Assembly: GCF_036924525.1 (NCBI RefSeq)
Contig: NZ_JAZHRU010000001.1
Location: 3,749,001 to 3,813,000, forward strand
Origin: Bradyrhizobium sp. AZCC 1719
Lineage (GTDB): Bacteria; Pseudomonadota; Alphaproteobacteria; Rhizobiales; Xanthobacteraceae
Direction of reading: 5' to 3'
DNA length: 64,000 bases
Shown: positions 25,900-33,244 of the stretch, in pieces
Layout: every line of letters begins with the position of its first letter
How positions within the stretch are numbered: the first letter of the stretch is position 1
The notes under the pieces: model-generated
What the model was told of the DNA's origin: nothing
Database searches by the model: none
What the model saw: the letters and a program-made list of their open reading frames with translations, nothing else
Position numbers and translations under genes: made by a program

Positions 25900-25928
25900 A
25901 TCAGGCCGCGCCGGCGGCGCAGCCTGAT
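25900..25928. terminator. Strong hairpin between the DUF302 gene and the flavoprotein gene
   Basis: ATCAGGC (25900-25906) pairs with GCCTGAT (25922-25928), and inner GCGCC with GGCGC, giving a GC-rich stem of at least 12 bp. It is placed after the DUF302 stop on the minus strand and ahead of the flavoprotein start. There is no T-run, so it would be an attenuating or stability hairpin rather than a classical terminator. Confidence 0.45.
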
Positions 25929-25955
25929 GAGCTTGCGGCAAGCGGGCCGGCACGG

Positions 25956-26447
25956 CTACTTGGTTGTGATGGTCGAGGTGATCGAGCCCACCACCTTGGT
26001 CGCCATCTCGAACTGCGCCACACGGTCCCTGATGTTGTGATGCCTGGCGATCCATCCGAAATCGGTCCAGACTGCCCAGACGTCGCCATTGTCGTCCTGC
26101 GTCAGCAAGAGCCGGACCGGCCAGTCAAGCCCGGCGTTCGGATTCGAGGTGATAAACTGCGTCCCGAGCGGCGGATTGCCGAACACCAATAGCGTCGAGG
26201 GACGCAGCTTGATGCCGGCGTCGGCCGCGAGTTTCGACTGGTCGATCTCGCTGAAGAATTTGATGCCCTTGGCTGCGATATCCGCCTTGATGCGGCTGAT
26301 CGCCTCTGGCATCGGCACCGCGCTCTTGACGCGAACGATACCATCGTCGCTGTCCGCCCGTGCTGCCGAGACGACGGAAAGCACGAGCACCGCCAGCAGC
26401 AGTGTGGCAAAGAAATTTGCAAAGCGGTTCGCCAGATGGCGTGTCAT
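25956..26447 (-). CDS. Exported DUF302 domain protein
   Basis: 163-residue protein. A signal peptide covers about residues 1-32 (hydrophobic FFATLLLAVLVLSVVSAARA), followed by a single DUF302 domain (VKSAVPMPEAISRIKADIAAKGIKFF, then TLLVFGNPPLGTQFI and LDWPVRLLL). The start at 26447 is fixed by an AGGAGG ribosome site and the signal peptide. The biochemical role of DUF302 is not established; such proteins often occur with redox, sulfur or heavy-metal genes. A copy of the shared dyad module lies 74-114 bp upstream and may also serve the divergent small gene at 26689. Confidence 0.85.
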   Translation of the reverse strand: MTRHLANRFANFFATLLLAVLVLSVVSAARADSDDGIVRVKSAVPMPEAISRIKADIAAKGIKFFSEIDQSKLAADAGIKLRPSTLLVFGNPPLGTQFITSNPNAGLDWPVRLLLTQDDNGDVWAVWTDFGWIARHHNIRDRVAQFEMATKVVGSITSTITTK

Positions 26448-26519
26448 GGGAAACCTCCTGTCAGTGGCGCATGCCCTCTGCATGCCTTCGAGGACAGGAT
26501 GAACGTTCGGCGGGCCGAT

Positions 26520-26561
26520 ATGAAATGCGCATCCGCTCTCAAGTCGATAGCGGCGAACTAT
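26520..26561 (-). promoter_or_regulatory. Shared cis-module, copy 2 (ahead of the DUF302 gene)
   Basis: Minus strand: the dyad ATAGTTCGCCGCTAT (26561-26547), 18 bases, then GCATTTC (26528-26522). Flanking bases extend the dyad to CGATAG...CTATCG. It ends 74 bp before the DUF302 ATG. The plus-strand small gene starts 128 bp to the right, so the site lies in a divergent promoter. Confidence 0.6.
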
Positions 26562-26688
26562 CGGTGCCCCTCAATACGCCATGGCTATCGAACTGATTGT
26601 GCAACGGCATTTCAAATCAGGGGACGTCCATCCTCTGATGGGCCAGCGCCCGATTGGCGGGCGCGATGCCAATCTTGAGGAATTTCAC

Positions 26689-26973
26689 ATGACCAGCCTG
26701 TCCAAGACCCTGATTGCCGCCGCGGCCTTTGCGGCCGTCGCAACGACCGCCTTCTCGCAGGTCCCCTGGGAATTCAATCCGGGCATGGCCTACATGTATG
26801 CCGGCCCGGGGAAGATGTCGGCGATGGCGATGGCTGCGACGCCCAAGAATCACGGCGCGATGATGAAGAACGCCAAGAAGGTGCCTGCTAACACCGTGTT
26901 CTTCATGGACAAGGGCCAGCTCTATTCGACCTCGGGCATGCTTGACCCGACCGGCAATTTCTATCTGCCCTGA
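26689..26973 (+). CDS. Small exported protein of unknown function
   Basis: 94-residue protein with a signal peptide (residues 1-23, TLIAAAAFAAVATTAFSQ). The mature part is about 70 residues, methionine-rich (GMAYMYAGPGKMSAMAMAA), and ends GQLYSTSGMLDPTGNFYLP. No family is recognised. The start at 26689 is chosen because TTGAGG precedes it and the signal peptide begins there. The methionine-rich stretch and its position between a DUF302 protein and a thioredoxin-fold protein suggest a role in periplasmic metal or oxidant defence, which is inference only. Confidence 0.65.
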   Translation: MTSLSKTLIAAAAFAAVATTAFSQVPWEFNPGMAYMYAGPGKMSAMAMAATPKNHGAMMKNAKKVPANTVFFMDKGQLYSTSGMLDPTGNFYLP

Positions 26974-26992
26974 AGCGGGAGCACTGCAGCGT

Positions 26993-27019
26993 TCGGGCCA
27001 CCCTTGCGGGGCGGCCCGA
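26993..27019. terminator. GC-rich hairpin after the small exported protein gene
   Basis: TCGGGCC (26993-26999) pairs with GGCCCGA (27013-27019), with CCC-TTGC-GGG as inner stem and loop. It lies 20 bp after the small gene and 35 bp before the next start on the same strand. No T-run follows, so it may only partly stop transcription. Confidence 0.4.
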
Positions 27020-27053
27020 GCCGGAAAATAATACGGATATGCCGGAGCAAGCC

Positions 27054-27773
27054 ATGACGACAACGCTATCGCCAGCCAACGCCGAACGCCTCAAGGAGGC
27101 GTTCCAGCAATGCCGCGACATGGAGGGTACCTTGCGCGAGCAGCTCGAGGCCTACGCCGCGGCGGGGCGGGAGATCTTTCCGGCCTATGGCGAAGCGGTC
27201 GACCGGCTGGTGGCGCGGCTCAATGAGAATGGGGGCGGCGAAAACGCGCCAAGGCCGGGCGAGGCGATGCCGCCGTTCCTGTTGCCGGACGAGACCGGCC
27301 GGCTGGTCAGTCTGAAATCGCTCCTCGATCACGGTCCGGTCGCAGTGATGTTCTATCGCGGCCATTGGTGCCCTTACTGCCGGCTGAATGTGCGGGCGGT
27401 GATCCAGGCCCAGGACCGGATCAGGGCATTGGGCGCGCAGACGGTTGCGATCATGCCGGAGACGCAGGCCTATGCCGAGAAATTCAAATCCGAGGCCGCA
27501 GCGCCGTTCCCGGTGCTAACCGATCTCGACAACGGCTACGCGCTGTCGCTCAACCTCGCGATCTGGCTCGGCACCGAAATCCAGCGGCTGCTTTCGTATC
27601 AGGATATGGCGAGTTTTCAGGGCAATGACGGCTGGGTGCTGCCGATCCCGGCTACCTTCGTGGTCGGCCGCGATGGATTGGTGAAGGCCCGCTTCGTCGA
27701 TCCCGATTTCCGCAAGCGCATGGAGATCGACGACCTGATCGCCGCGTTGAAGAGTGCAAGCGAAGAGCGATAG
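27054..27773 (+). CDS. Peroxiredoxin-like (AhpC/TSA family) protein
   Basis: 239-residue cytoplasmic protein with a thioredoxin-fold AhpC/TSA domain from about residue 70. The redox motif is WCPYC with Cys106 and Cys109 (MFYRGHWCPYCRLN), a CxxC arrangement as in the peroxiredoxin-like/bacterioferritin-comigratory relatives. The first 60 residues are a helical extension (LREQLEAYAAAGREIFPAYGEAVDRL) common in this subgroup. GGAG lies six bases before the ATG at 27054; an ATG at 27039 in the same frame is the alternative. It likely reduces peroxides or disulfides. Confidence 0.85.
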   Translation: MTTTLSPANAERLKEAFQQCRDMEGTLREQLEAYAAAGREIFPAYGEAVDRLVARLNENGGGENAPRPGEAMPPFLLPDETGRLVSLKSLLDHGPVAVMFYRGHWCPYCRLNVRAVIQAQDRIRALGAQTVAIMPETQAYAEKFKSEAAAPFPVLTDLDNGYALSLNLAIWLGTEIQRLLSYQDMASFQGNDGWVLPIPATFVVGRDGLVKARFVDPDFRKRMEIDDLIAALKSASEER

Positions 27774-27806
27774 CCCGAGCCCATCCCGGCCGTCCTCGCA
27801 TTGCGT

Positions 27807-28322
27807 CTAGCGGGAGGAGCTCTTGCGCTTCGTTGCCTGGGCCTTGCGTATATTGCGGGTCCGCGCGCGCCGCATGGCCGGTGTCGGCTTGGCGCGTTCG
27901 GGTACGTTGGGCCGATCCGTCGCCTTGAAGCGGTCACCGGAAAGATGGCGCGGCGGTGCGCCGAGAGTTTTCAAAATCTTTCGCGCATCCGCGGTATCCG
28001 GCACCAGACGGGCGCCGACGCGATGGGCATGCTCTTTGCTGATCAGCCATTTCTGAGTATCCCAGGAACCACTGCCGCGCTTGCCGGCGACCCGTTCGAT
28101 TCCGCCTTTCGTTCCGATATCCTGGGTGCGGAACGTCTTGAATTCCTGCCGCGGCCGCACTTCGATATGGAAGAAACCGCCGCTGCTGCGGGCTCCGGGC
28201 TTGGCGCGGCGGCGCCCCTCGGGCTGAACCCTTGCGTGGGCTTGCGCCGACATGCCGCGCCATGCCGTGCGGGCCTTGCGAATGTTCTTCTTCGCTGCGG
28301 CCTTTTGCTTTGCCGTTGCCAT
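27807..28322 (-). CDS. Highly basic hypothetical protein
   Basis: 171-residue protein very rich in Lys, Arg and Ala. Related basic segments stand at both ends (KKNIRKARTAW near residue 11 and TRNIRKAQATKRK near the C-terminus), flanking a more structured middle (GGFFHIEVRPRQEFKTFRTQDIG, WDTQKWLISKEHAHRVG). The two arms suggest nucleic-acid binding, but no known domain is identified. A GGAAC-N16-TGTT sequence resembling an EcfG promoter lies 36 bp upstream, so it may be a stress-induced nucleoid or RNA-binding protein. Confidence 0.7.
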   Translation of the reverse strand: MATAKQKAAAKKNIRKARTAWRGMSAQAHARVQPEGRRRAKPGARSSGGFFHIEVRPRQEFKTFRTQDIGTKGGIERVAGKRGSGSWDTQKWLISKEHAHRVGARLVPDTADARKILKTLGAPPRHLSGDRFKATDRPNVPERAKPTPAMRRARTRNIRKAQATKRKSSSR

Positions 28323-28357
28323 CGTGAACTCCTCACTGTTGGTTCCGACATATTGTC

Positions 28358-28382
28358 AACACGAGGATTCTGGCAAGGTTCC
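28358..28382 (-). promoter_or_regulatory. Candidate EcfG-type promoter for the basic protein gene
   Basis: Minus strand GGAAC-N16-TGTT: the -35 element is perfect and the -10 differs from CGTT by one base. The -10 is 36 bp from the ATG at 28322. It is a weaker match than the site at 16412. Confidence 0.4.
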
Positions 28383-28395
28383 CGGGTAATCGACG

Positions 28396-28965
28396 TCAGC
28401 GTTCGATGGTGCCTGAACGCCGGATCTTCTTCTGCAATAGCATCACGCCGTACAACAGCGCTTCGGCGGTTGGCGGGCAGCCCGGAACATAGATGTCGAC
28501 AGGAATGATGCGGTCGCAGCCGCGCACGACCGAGTACGAATAGTGGTAATAGCCGCCGCCATTGGCGCACGACCCCATCGAAATCACATATCGGGGCTCG
28601 GGCATCTGGTCATAAACCTTGCGCAGCGCGGGGGCCATCTTGTTGCACACTGTACCGGAGACGATCATGACATCGGCCTGCCGTGGACTGGCACGGGGCG
28701 CAAATCCAAACCGCTCGGCGTCGTAGCGGGGCATCGCCATCTGCATCATTTCGATCGCGCAGCATGCGAGGCCAAATGTCATCCACATCAACGAACCACC
28801 GCGGGCCCAGGTGATCAAATCATCGGCGGCGGTAACGAAGAAGCCTTTGTCGCTGAGCTCATGGTTCAATCCGGCAAAAAAGTACTCATCACGCACGGGA
28901 GCGCCGGTCCCCGGGTCCAAGATTCCCGTTCCGGAGGGCGTGATCAATGGTCGGGAGTCCGGCAT
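28396..28965 (-). CDS. nuoB: NADH-quinone oxidoreductase subunit B-like protein, standalone
   Basis: 189-residue NuoB family protein, the subunit that carries cluster N2 next to the quinone site of complex I. All four cluster cysteines are present: Cys68 and Cys69 ([12 protein letters not shown]), Cys133 ([11 protein letters not shown]) and Cys163 ([12 protein letters not shown]). The length is normal. No other nuo gene lies in the window, so this is an extra copy outside the complex I operon. It could be a paralogue serving an alternative complex I or a hydrogenase-like complex. The neighbours (basic protein, ABM protein) offer no partner. Confidence 0.85.
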   Translation of the reverse strand: MPDSRPLITPSGTGILDPGTGAPVRDEYFFAGLNHELSDKGFFVTAADDLITWARGGSLMWMTFGLACCAIEMMQMAMPRYDAERFGFAPRASPRQADVMIVSGTVCNKMAPALRKVYDQMPEPRYVISMGSCANGGGYYHYSYSVVRGCDRIIPVDIYVPGCPPTAEALLYGVMLLQKKIRRSGTIER

Positions 28966-28995
28966 CGGGCTGCTCCCACGGGTTGTTTGCGAGGC

Positions 28996-29322
28996 TTACG
29001 CTTTCCCGTCTATGACGGCAGAAACTTCATACAGATGTGGATCGATCTCGCTCGTGATTTCGTCGAAGTGGCCCCACTGCTTGCGAAACTCCGGCGATTG
29101 ATGGGCCGATCGCAGCAGATCGCTATTCTGCCATTGCACGTAGTTGACGATGCGGCGTCCATCCAGACTGCGGTGCAGGCTGATCGAAATGAAGCCCGGC
29201 TGACGCGCCATGAAACGGGCGCGCTCGGTCATGACCGACAACGCCTCGGCCTGCTTCTCGGGCTCCGACTCGACGATCGTGATCTGGGTAACGGGTTGCT
29301 TGTCGGCGTGGATCTGCGGCAT
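28996..29322 (-). CDS. Antibiotic biosynthesis monooxygenase (ABM) domain protein
   Basis: 108-residue dimeric alpha-beta barrel protein of the ABM family. Typical segments are VTQITIVESEPEKQAEALSV at the start, the PGFISISLHRSLDG strand pair and YVQWQNSDLLRSAHQSPEF. The ATG at 29322 has GGGAGA upstream; the longer frame to 29451 is not protein-like. ABM proteins act as small oxygenases or heme- or aldehyde-handling enzymes; the substrate here is unknown. It lies 30 bp upstream of the nuoB-like gene on the same strand, so the two may share a transcript. Confidence 0.82.
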   Translation of the reverse strand: MPQIHADKQPVTQITIVESEPEKQAEALSVMTERARFMARQPGFISISLHRSLDGRRIVNYVQWQNSDLLRSAHQSPEFRKQWGHFDEITSEIDPHLYEVSAVIDGKA

Positions 29323-29655
29323 GGCTGATCTCCCTTGATCGAGACCGAATTCAGCGCAGCTTCGTGGCGCAGCGCCTGGCGCAGGTCCCCAGCGTTGCTG
29401 GCGCGCGCCGGTAGCCGCGAGCTCGACGATGCCGGCGAGCAGTCCAGCCATGGCAACCTCGCCTCAACTACGGAAATTCCGCGAACGGCAAGCAGTTCCG
29501 AGAATTACCCTGGGGCGTGCAAGACTTGCGCGAACATGATCGCTGCCGCACAAGGCCGGTGGCCGGCCGACCGGATGTAAAGCGTTGGTAGTGGAACCGG
29601 GGGAGAAACTTCAAGAAAGAGAAATCTCCGAGAAAGAAAAATCTCAAAAAAGCCC
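29323..29655. other. Intergenic region left of the candidate sRNA
   Basis: This 333-base gap holds no supported gene; short open frames on both strands have no recognisable composition. The part after about 29600 becomes A-rich (runs such as GAAAGAAAAATCTC), unlike the GC-rich surroundings, and leads into the candidate sRNA promoter at 29656. Confidence 0.5.
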
Positions 29656-29770
29656 GGAACGTGATCGCGCGTCGAAAGTTACGTCTGCAAGGAGCAAGTA
29701 ACCCTCATAGAAGGTGAAAAGCTCCGACGGCCCCGTCATTTTGCGATTTCAAATGGCGGGGTCGCTCTTT
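29656..29770 (+). ncRNA. Candidate small RNA with EcfG-like promoter and terminal hairpin
   Basis: GGAAC at 29656-29660, 16 bases, then AGTT at 29677-29680 gives an EcfG-like promoter with one -10 mismatch. Transcription would start near 29687. A first stem pairs GGAGC (29691-29695) with GCTCC (29721-29725), enclosing ACC and GGT. A second stem of 13 pairs joins 29729-29741 with 29751-29763 and is followed by GCTCTTT, as in a weak intrinsic terminator. The predicted RNA is about 84 nt. No reading frame with a ribosome site fits. The next gene on this side is on the other strand. Confidence 0.5.
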
Positions 29771-29829
29771 ATCGACCTTCACTCTACCGAGCAAGCATAC
29801 GCCGCGGTTCCGCGGGGCGGAGCGCTGCA

Positions 29830-30015
29830 TCAGCGGGGTGGTTGCATGCCTGGGGAAGTCAGCCAATTTCTGATTTCGACTGCCTTCCTCATTTGCAACG
29901 CCTTCCGTTTGGCGGCTTCCTTGTCATCGCCGGGCGGCAGCTTATCCGCTGTCTGCTGCAAATCCTCGGCGATCTGCTCCCAATCTTTGCGGTTCGGGCG
30001 CGGATGAGATTTCAT
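29830..30015 (-). CDS. Small conserved-looking hypothetical protein
   Basis: 61-residue charged, mostly helical protein (RKDWEQIAEDLQQTADKL, then DDKEAAKRKALQMRKAVEI). The ATG at 30015 has GGAGGG five bases upstream, a strong ribosome site, so the gene is credible despite its size. No signal peptide or membrane helix is seen and the function is unknown. It ends 59 bp after the candidate sRNA, transcribed towards it. Confidence 0.65.
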   Translation of the reverse strand: MKSHPRPNRKDWEQIAEDLQQTADKLPPGDDKEAAKRKALQMRKAVEIRNWLTSPGMQPPR

Positions 30016-30132
30016 CGGTCCCTCCAACTCCCAGCCAGATCTCTATATGGTGCGGCCGGCCTGGATTTTAAGGGGATTCGTACTCAGCGCACATGCGGCG
30101 GAAAGCCCGGGAACCGATCCAGCCGGGGCTTC

Positions 30133-31035
30133 TCAGGGAGTTCCATTCCTGTCGATGAGTTGCTGCCAATTGGTGCTACGCAGCATCCGCATCACGGCGG
30201 ATGCCACCGCAGTCCGTTCACGTCCGGCCACGCCGTAAAGATTTACCGTTCGCCGCGCATCCAGCCCTTCGACGCTGGCGCGCTTTAGCGTCGGCGGGAT
30301 CGACGCAGTATCGGGCACCACGGCGACGCCGATATCGGCCTCCAACAGTTCGATCAGATCGCGCTCGGATGCGATCTCGTGGCTGCGATCGACGTCGAGG
30401 CCGTGTTCGCGAAGCGAAGAGTTCACCCGCGCCGCATGTTCGCAGTAGTTCCGCGACAGCAATTGTTCGGCGCGAAGATCGCCGAAGTCGAGTTTATCGC
30501 GGTCTGCCAGCGGATGCTTCCGGTTGATGACGAGCTGAAAGTTTTCGGTAAACAGCGGCCAGGTATCGAGCCGGTCCCACTCTTCGCTGATTTCGGCGGC
30601 AATGCCGAGTTCGGCTTCGCCCTTCTTGAGATATTCCGCGACTTCGCGGGCGTTGCCGCGCAAGAAACGAAACTCCAGACGATTGAACATCCGCTTGATC
30701 TGGTCGAGATGCGGAATCAACAGCGACAGATCGACCGAATGGGTCAGTGCGATCCGGAGCGCGCCGACTTCGCCGCTCTTGAAGGATGAGGCAAGTTCGC
30801 GCGCGCCGGTCGCCGCCTCATAACATTGCTTGAGCAGCGGATGCATGCGCTGGCCGAGCTCGGTCAATTGCGCGGCCGGGCGCTCGCGGCGAAACAGATC
30901 GCCGCCGAGTTCGGCCTCGAGCTGCTTGATCGCCCGCGTCAGCGACGGCTGCGTGACGTTGCACTCGTCGGCGGCGCGCGTGAAGTTGAGCACGCGCGCG
31001 ACCGCAAGGAAGTAGCGAACCTGATGCATCTCCAT
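30133..31035 (-). CDS. LysR family transcriptional regulator
   Basis: 300-residue LysR protein. The N-terminal winged helix (residues 1-60) contains FTRAADECNVTQPSLTRAIKQ, and a periplasmic-binding-like effector domain follows from about 90 (LRIALTHSVDLSLLIPHL). Cysteines occur at DECN, KQCYE and RNYCEHA; the last, in the effector domain, could be redox-sensing, but this is not established. It is divergent from the 3-hydroxybutyrate dehydrogenase gene. Between them lies a dyad that fits the LysR T-N11-A box, the typical autoregulatory arrangement. Alternative start at 31029. Confidence 0.88.
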   Translation of the reverse strand: MEMHQVRYFLAVARVLNFTRAADECNVTQPSLTRAIKQLEAELGGDLFRRERPAAQLTELGQRMHPLLKQCYEAATGARELASSFKSGEVGALRIALTHSVDLSLLIPHLDQIKRMFNRLEFRFLRGNAREVAEYLKKGEAELGIAAEISEEWDRLDTWPLFTENFQLVINRKHPLADRDKLDFGDLRAEQLLSRNYCEHAARVNSSLREHGLDVDRSHEIASERDLIELLEADIGVAVVPDTASIPPTLKRASVEGLDARRTVNLYGVAGRERTAVASAVMRMLRSTNWQQLIDRNGTP

Positions 31036-31103
31036 GGTCGTGCCCCGCTCTGCCGTGCAGGAAAGCTACTCGATTGCGCCCCCCGATGACTACCCAAACC
31101 GCG

Positions 31104-31145
31104 ATAGCGCAGGCGTATGGTTTTGGAAGCCAAAGGGCATTTCCT
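31104..31145 (+). promoter_or_regulatory. Shared cis-module, copy 3 (LysR box ahead of the hydroxybutyrate dehydrogenase gene)
   Basis: The dyad ATAGCGCAGGCGTAT (31104-31118), 18 bases, then GCATTTCC (31137-31144). ATAG-N7-GTAT matches the LysR-type box ATAC-N7-GTAT except for one base. It sits in the divergent gap 68 bp from the lysR start, and its GCATTTC end is 79 bp from the dehydrogenase ATG. Confidence 0.6.
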
Positions 31146-31222
31146 TGAAGCCGTGCCCGCGTGCAGATTGCGGCGGAAATGGTCTCGTTACGACGTTGAC
31201 CAGCCACACGAAAGGGCGGCCC

Positions 31223-32047
31223 ATGAATATTCAGCTCAAGACGCAGGGCGCTTCGGCCTTGCGGCCACTGACAGGCAAAGTCTCGCTGGTCACGGGCTCG
31301 ACCAGCGGTATCGGGCTCGGGATTGCCCGTGCGTTGGCCGGAGCCGGCTCGGCCGTGGTGCTGAACGGTTTCGGCCCGGCGGCCGAGATCGCCAAGACCC
31401 GCGATCAGCTTACCGCCGATTTCGGCGTAGAAGTCAGCTATTCCGCGGCCGATATGACGAGCCGGGAAGCAATCGCCGAGATGATCGCGGCCACGGTCGC
31501 CAGTCACGGCCGGCTCGATATTCTGGTCAACAATGCCGGCATTCAACACGTCGCGCCGCTCGATCAGTTTCCGGTCGAGAAGTGGGACGCGATCCTGTCG
31601 ATCAATTTGTCATCGGCATTTCACACCATGCGGCTCGCATTGCCCGCGATGCGCCAGAACAGGTTCGGCCGCATCATCAACATCGCTTCCGCGCACGGCT
31701 TGGTCGCGTCCCCGTTCAAGGCGGCCTATGTTGCCGCCAAGCACGGCATCGTCGGCCTGACCAAGGTGGCGGCGCTGGAGACCGCGGAGGACGGCATTAC
31801 CTGCAACGCGATTTGCCCGGGTTACGTCTACACGCCGCTGGTCGAGGCGCAGATCGACGGCCAGGCCAGGGCCCACGGCATTTCCCGCGAGCAGGTCATC
31901 CACGACGTGCTGCTGGCGCAGCAGCCGAACAAGCGTTTTGCCACGGTTGAGGAGCTCGGCGCGCTGACGGTGTTTCTTGCCAGCGACGCGGCGGCGTCGA
32001 TCACCGGCATCGCGCTGCCGGTCGATGGCGGCTGGACCGCGCACTAG
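31223..32047 (+). CDS. bdhA: 3-hydroxybutyrate dehydrogenase (short-chain dehydrogenase)
   Basis: 274-residue classical SDR. The NAD motif TGSTSGIGLGIA lies near residue 28, NNAG is present, and the catalytic triad region contains the serine of INIASAHG and YVAAKHG (YxxxK). The segment AALETAEDGITCNAICPGYVYTPLVEAQI is characteristic of D-3-hydroxybutyrate dehydrogenases. The enzyme would convert 3-hydroxybutyrate to acetoacetate in polyhydroxybutyrate turnover. The ATG at 31223 follows a purine-rich site (AAAGGGCGG). It is 26 bp from the patatin gene on the same strand, a frequent pairing in rhizobia and other PHB-forming bacteria. Confidence 0.85.
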   Translation: MNIQLKTQGASALRPLTGKVSLVTGSTSGIGLGIARALAGAGSAVVLNGFGPAAEIAKTRDQLTADFGVEVSYSAADMTSREAIAEMIAATVASHGRLDILVNNAGIQHVAPLDQFPVEKWDAILSINLSSAFHTMRLALPAMRQNRFGRIINIASAHGLVASPFKAAYVAAKHGIVGLTKVAALETAEDGITCNAICPGYVYTPLVEAQIDGQARAHGISREQVIHDVLLAQQPNKRFATVEELGALTVFLASDAAASITGIALPVDGGWTAH

Positions 32048-32073
32048 CACGACAAAATCCGAGGGAGCGTGAC

Positions 32074-33237
32074 ATGAAGGACGTTCAGGATATCGGCCCT
32101 TCGCCGAACTTGCGATCGCGGGCCAGGTCCGAGTCGGGTCAGATCGTCCTGGTGCTGCAGGGCGGCGGCGCACTTGGCTCTTATCAGGCCGGTGTCTATC
32201 AAGCGCTGCATGAAGCCGGAATCGAGCCGGACTGGATCATCGGCACCTCGATCGGTGCGATCAATGCCGGCCTGATCGCCGGCAACTTGCCGCAGAACCG
32301 GCTGTCGCGGCTGCGCGAATTCTGGAAGAAGATGGAGCAAAATCCGGTCTGGACCTTTCGCGACATCTTTCCAGGTTTCAACGAAAAGCTTTCTTATTGG
32401 TCGACCGTGACCAACGGCATTCCCGGGTTCTTTCGGCCCAACCCGTTGGCCCATGCCGGCGATTCCTATCCGCTCGGCGCCGACAATGCCGGCTATTACT
32501 CGACCGCGCCGCTGGAGCGGACTCTGAGCGAGCTGGTCGATTTCAAGCTGGTCAATCAATGCACGCCGCGCCTGACCGTCGGCGCCGCCCATGTCCGCAC
32601 CAGCCAGATGCGCTATTTCGACAGCCGGGACTGTGAGCTCGGCGTCAGGCACATCATGGCGTCGGGCGCGCTGCCGCCGGCATTCCCGGCGATCCGCATC
32701 GACGGCGAGCTTTACTGGGACGGCGGCATATTGTCGAACACGCCGACGGAAGCCGTCTTCGACGATAATCCGCGCAAGAACTCGCTGATCTTCGCCGTGC
32801 ATCTTTGGAATCCGTCCGGCGCCGAGCCGACCACGATGGCGGAGGTGCTGAACCGGCACAAGGACGTGCAGTATTCGAGCCGGATCGCCAGCCACATTGC
32901 CCGCCAGCAGCAGGCGCATCGGCTGCGCCATGTCATCAACCAGCTCGCCGCGCGTCTGCCGGAGGCCGAGCGCAACAGCGAGGCGGTGAGGGAACTGACG
33001 GGCTATGGCTGCCCGACGCGGATGCATGTGGTGCGGCTGCTCGCCCCGCAGCTCAGCCGCGAGGACCACACCAAGGACATCGATTTCAGTCCGTCCGGAA
33101 TCATGCAGCGCTGGGACGCCGGTTACCGCCACACCAAAGCAGTGCTCGAGAAGCAGCCCTGGGTCGGCGAGTTCGATCCGCTCTCCGGCGTCATCCTCCA
33201 CGAGCAGATGGAGGCGATGCCGGAAGCGGCGGAGTAG
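32074..33237 (+). CDS. Patatin-like phospholipase family protein
   Basis: 387-residue protein with a patatin hydrolase domain. The oxyanion motif GGGALGSYQAG is near residue 30, the nucleophile motif GTSIG in IIGTSIGAINAG, and the catalytic Asp in WDGGILSNTP. The C-terminal third is the extra domain often annotated as DUF3734. No signal peptide is seen. Encoded directly after bdhA, it is probably part of PHB or lipid mobilisation; whether it acts on phospholipid, thioester or polyester is not known. Confidence 0.85.
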   Translation: MKDVQDIGPSPNLRSRARSESGQIVLVLQGGGALGSYQAGVYQALHEAGIEPDWIIGTSIGAINAGLIAGNLPQNRLSRLREFWKKMEQNPVWTFRDIFPGFNEKLSYWSTVTNGIPGFFRPNPLAHAGDSYPLGADNAGYYSTAPLERTLSELVDFKLVNQCTPRLTVGAAHVRTSQMRYFDSRDCELGVRHIMASGALPPAFPAIRIDGELYWDGGILSNTPTEAVFDDNPRKNSLIFAVHLWNPSGAEPTTMAEVLNRHKDVQYSSRIASHIARQQQAHRLRHVINQLAARLPEAERNSEAVRELTGYGCPTRMHVVRLLAPQLSREDHTKDIDFSPSGIMQRWDAGYRHTKAVLEKQPWVGEFDPLSGVILHEQMEAMPEAAE

Positions 33238-33244
33238 ATGGGAG

